Positions 62,112 through 64,000 of a DNA stretch of 64,000 bases are shown here, piece after piece. The stretch is taken from contig NZ_JAHBAG010000001.1 in NCBI RefSeq assembly GCF_020510445.1, positions 844,501-908,500 of the forward strand, written 5' to 3'. Origin of the DNA: Hydrogenophaga taeniospiralis (GTDB taxonomy: Bacteria; Pseudomonadota; Gammaproteobacteria; Burkholderiales; Burkholderiaceae_C). How positions within the stretch are numbered: the stretch's first letter is position 1; the number at the start of each line of letters is the position of its first letter. The translations under genes were made by a program, and so were the position numbers. The notes under the pieces were generated by a model. That model was not told the DNA's origin, ran no database searches, and saw only the letters and a list, made by a program, of their open reading frames with translations.

Positions 62112-63314
62112 ATGCCCGTCGAAGCCCCCTTCCTGCATCCGCGTCCGGTCGCCGCCGACGCCTGGCGCGACCCGCTGGCCCTGCTGCTGGCGTCCACCGG
62201 CGAGGGCATCTACGGCGTGGACCTGGACGGCGCCTGCGTCTTCATCAATGAGGCGGGCGCGCGCATGATCGGCTACGAACCGCAGGAGCTGCTGGGGCTC
62301 AACATGCACGGGCTGACCCACCACTCGCGCGCCGACGGCGGCCACTACCCCGAGGCCGAGTGCCCGATCTTCAACGCGTTTCGCCAGGGCCTGCCCTGCC
62401 GCATCGACAGCGAGGTGTTCTGGCGCCGCGACGGCACGGCCTTTCCGGTGGAGTACTCCAGCCACCCCATCGTGGAAGACGGGCGGGTGCGCGGCGCGGT
62501 GATCACCTTTGTGGACATCACCGAGCGCAAGCGCGCCGCCGACGCGCTGCGCCGCGCCAAGGACGAGCTTGAGGGCCGCGTGCGCGAGCGCACCCAGGCG
62601 CTGGAGACCGCGCTGCGCCAGGTGCGCGAGCTCGCGGCCTGGTCCGAAACCGTGCGCGAGGACGAGCGCACGCGCATCGCGCGCGAGGTGCACGACGAGC
62701 TGGGCAGCCTGCTGGTGGCGCTGAAGATGGACGTGAACTGGATGGACAAGCGCCTGTCCGAGCAGCAGCAGCGCAGCCCCGACGCGGCCGAAGACATGCG
62801 CAGCCGCATGCGCTGCAAGTGCCAGAACATGAGCCGCCTGATCGAGAACGCGGTGGACAACGTGGGCCGCATCATCACCGACCTGCGCCCCAGCATCCTG
62901 GACCACCAGGGCCTGTGGGCAGCGCTGGAGTGGCAGGCGCAGGAGTTCGTGGCCTCGGCCGAGCTGGCGCTGGACTGGCGCATGGCGGTGGACGAAAGCC
63001 TGGAACTGCCCGAGCCGCTGGCCATGGCGGTGTTCCGCATCTTCCAGGAAATGCTCAGCAACGTGGGGCGCCACGCGCGGGCGCGGCACCTGGGCGTGGC
63101 CATCGCGCGCAGCGGCGCGGAGCTGAGCCTGGCGGTGCAGGACGACGGCGTGGGCGCGCCCGCCCAGGCCTTCGAGGCGGCGGACGCCTACGGGGTGATG
63201 GGCATGCGCGAGCGCGCGCGGCACTTCGGCGGGCGCATCGACATCCACAGCGCACCAGGTCGGGGCACGCGCATGTGCCTCACGTTGGCGCTGCCCCCAG
63301 AAAACAGCCCATGA
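62112..63314 (+). CDS. PAS-domain sensor histidine kinase (NarX/HisKA_3 type)
   Basis: A 400-residue soluble kinase. A PAS domain spans about residues 22-138 (LASTGEGIYGVDLDGACVFI, ending FVDITERKR), followed by a coiled linker, a HisKA_3 box with the phospho-acceptor His194 (RIAREVHDELGSLL), and an HATPase_c domain (FQEMLSNVGRHARA, DDGVGAP). No membrane segment is present, so the signal is cytosolic; redox or a small ligand bound by PAS is possible. It is followed 61 bp later by its response regulator. Confidence 0.9.
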   Translation: MPVEAPFLHPRPVAADAWRDPLALLLASTGEGIYGVDLDGACVFINEAGARMIGYEPQELLGLNMHGLTHHSRADGGHYPEAECPIFNAFRQGLPCRIDSEVFWRRDGTAFPVEYSSHPIVEDGRVRGAVITFVDITERKRAADALRRAKDELEGRVRERTQALETALRQVRELAAWSETVREDERTRIAREVHDELGSLLVALKMDVNWMDKRLSEQQQRSPDAAEDMRSRMRCKCQNMSRLIENAVDNVGRIITDLRPSILDHQGLWAALEWQAQEFVASAELALDWRMAVDESLELPEPLAMAVFRIFQEMLSNVGRHARARHLGVAIARSGAELSLAVQDDGVGAPAQAFEAADAYGVMGMRERARHFGGRIDIHSAPGRGTRMCLTLALPPENSP

Positions 63315-63375
63315 ACACCGCGCCGGGCCGCTCCAGGCCAGCCCGCGCCGCGGTGCCCAACACAAAGGTGACCGA

Positions 63376-64000
63376 ATGAACGCAGAACCCACCGTGATCG
63401 TCGAGACCATCCGCGTGCTGATCGGTGACGACCACCGCATCGTGCGCGAAGGGCTCAAGCAGGTGCTGGCCGAGGCGCCCGACGTGCTGGTGGTGTCCGA
63501 GGCGCAGAGCGGCCCCGAGGTGCTGGCCCAGGTGGCCGCGCTGCAGGCGCGTGCCGGGATCGACCTGGTGCTGCTCGACATCGCCATGCCCGGCATCGAC
63601 GGGCTCGACGTGCTGCAGGCGCTCAAGCGCGAGCACCCCAGGTTGCCGGTGCTCATGCTCAGCACCTACCCCGAGAAACAGTACGCGGTGCGCTGCATCC
63701 GCATGGGCGCCTCGGGCTATCTCAACAAGAGCGCCGACCCCGACGACATGCTCGCCGCGGTGCGCAAGGTGGCCGCCGGCGGGGTGTTCCTCACGCAGGC
63801 CACGGCCGAGGCGCTGGCCGCCGCCGTGGGCCAGGCCGGTGCCCAGGCCGGGCCCGAAGCGCTCTCGCACCGCGAACACCAGGTCTACCGCCTGCTCACG
63901 CAAGGGCAGACCGTGAGCGAAATTGGTGCGCAGCTCGGGTTGGCGCCCAACACGGTGAGCACCTACCGGGCGCGCATCCTGGAAAAGACCGGCACCAAGA
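63376..64000 (+). CDS. NarL/FixJ-family response regulator (partial, 3' end missing)
   Basis: The first 208 codons of a response regulator, cut by the window edge. The receiver domain has the acidic pair DD at 18-19, the phospho-acceptor Asp68 (LLDIAMPG) and Lys in GYLNKSADP. A LuxR-type HTH begins at about 168 (ALSHREHQVYRLLTQGQTVS, then NTVSTYRARILEKTG) and is nearly complete. It is the cognate partner of the PAS kinase just upstream. A few residues are probably missing. Confidence 0.9.
   Translation, partial: MNAEPTVIVETIRVLIGDDHRIVREGLKQVLAEAPDVLVVSEAQSGPEVLAQVAALQARAGIDLVLLDIAMPGIDGLDVLQALKREHPRLPVLMLSTYPEKQYAVRCIRMGASGYLNKSADPDDMLAAVRKVAAGGVFLTQATAEALAAAVGQAGAQAGPEALSHREHQVYRLLTQGQTVSEIGAQLGLAPNTVSTYRARILEKTGTK

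Overview
The window is high-GC DNA from a Gram-negative heterotroph, most likely a Betaproteobacterium of the Comamonadaceae (Hydrogenophaga- or Acidovorax-like). The clues are Bug-type and SsuABC-type transporters, many LysR/TetR/MarR regulators beside catabolic operons, a split methionine synthase, and GC-rich dispersed repeats of a kind I associate with this family. The family placement is inference. No rRNA, tRNA, CRISPR array or complete insertion sequence was found.

Layout. 1-3370: a TetR-headed ABC importer operon (minus strand), divergent from acetoacetate-CoA ligase (3476-5653) across tandem operator-like repeats. 5664-10985: a tannase-family lipoprotein, a methyltransferase, a Bug-type binding protein, a macro-domain hydrolase and a LysR regulator. 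11145-21354: a complete L-rhamnose operon (aldolase/dehydrogenase fusion, isomerase, ABC importer, mutarotase, kinase). 21438-22525: two small conserved proteins. 22549-29063: an accessory zone holding gene fragments (HsdR, IS30-type transposase, a permuted small gene, a nucleotidyltransferase tail, a sigma-54 regulator piece), an AlbA_2-domain protein, and three low-GC genes separated by integron attC-like sites. 29059-34574: an EamA exporter, then a pyridine-ring catabolic cluster (flavin reductase-MarR fusion, NicX, NicD, acyl-CoA-dehydrogenase-fold flavoenzyme). 34659-42076: murein-peptide amidase-like protein, dadA/argP, TetR, Usp, phosphoesterase/LysR and a small membrane protein. 42294-53779: PEP carboxykinase, an FNR-box-associated mini membrane protein, thioesterase, MscS-like channel, threonine ammonia-lyase, a tandem AAA+ ATPase, and a MarR-vanAB operon. 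53969-64000: RecQ, rhodanese, a three-gene electron-transfer operon (secreted peptide, ferric-reductase-like flavocytochrome, cytochrome b5-like protein), metH N-terminal half, a TerC protein behind a yybP-ykoY riboswitch, a cyclic-nucleotide-binding protein, and a NarL-type two-component pair cut by the right edge.

The most unusual features are these. (1) Gene cassettes ending in attC-like sites with no integrase gene in view. (2) Three protein-coding genes that carry a dispersed GC-rich repeat in frame: acetoacetate-CoA ligase, the EamA exporter, and NicX just before a metal-ligand histidine. (3) A segment bounded by 18-bp direct repeats at which one small gene is split and circularly permuted. 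(4) A 47-residue membrane protein with a perfect FNR/Anr box and its own terminator.
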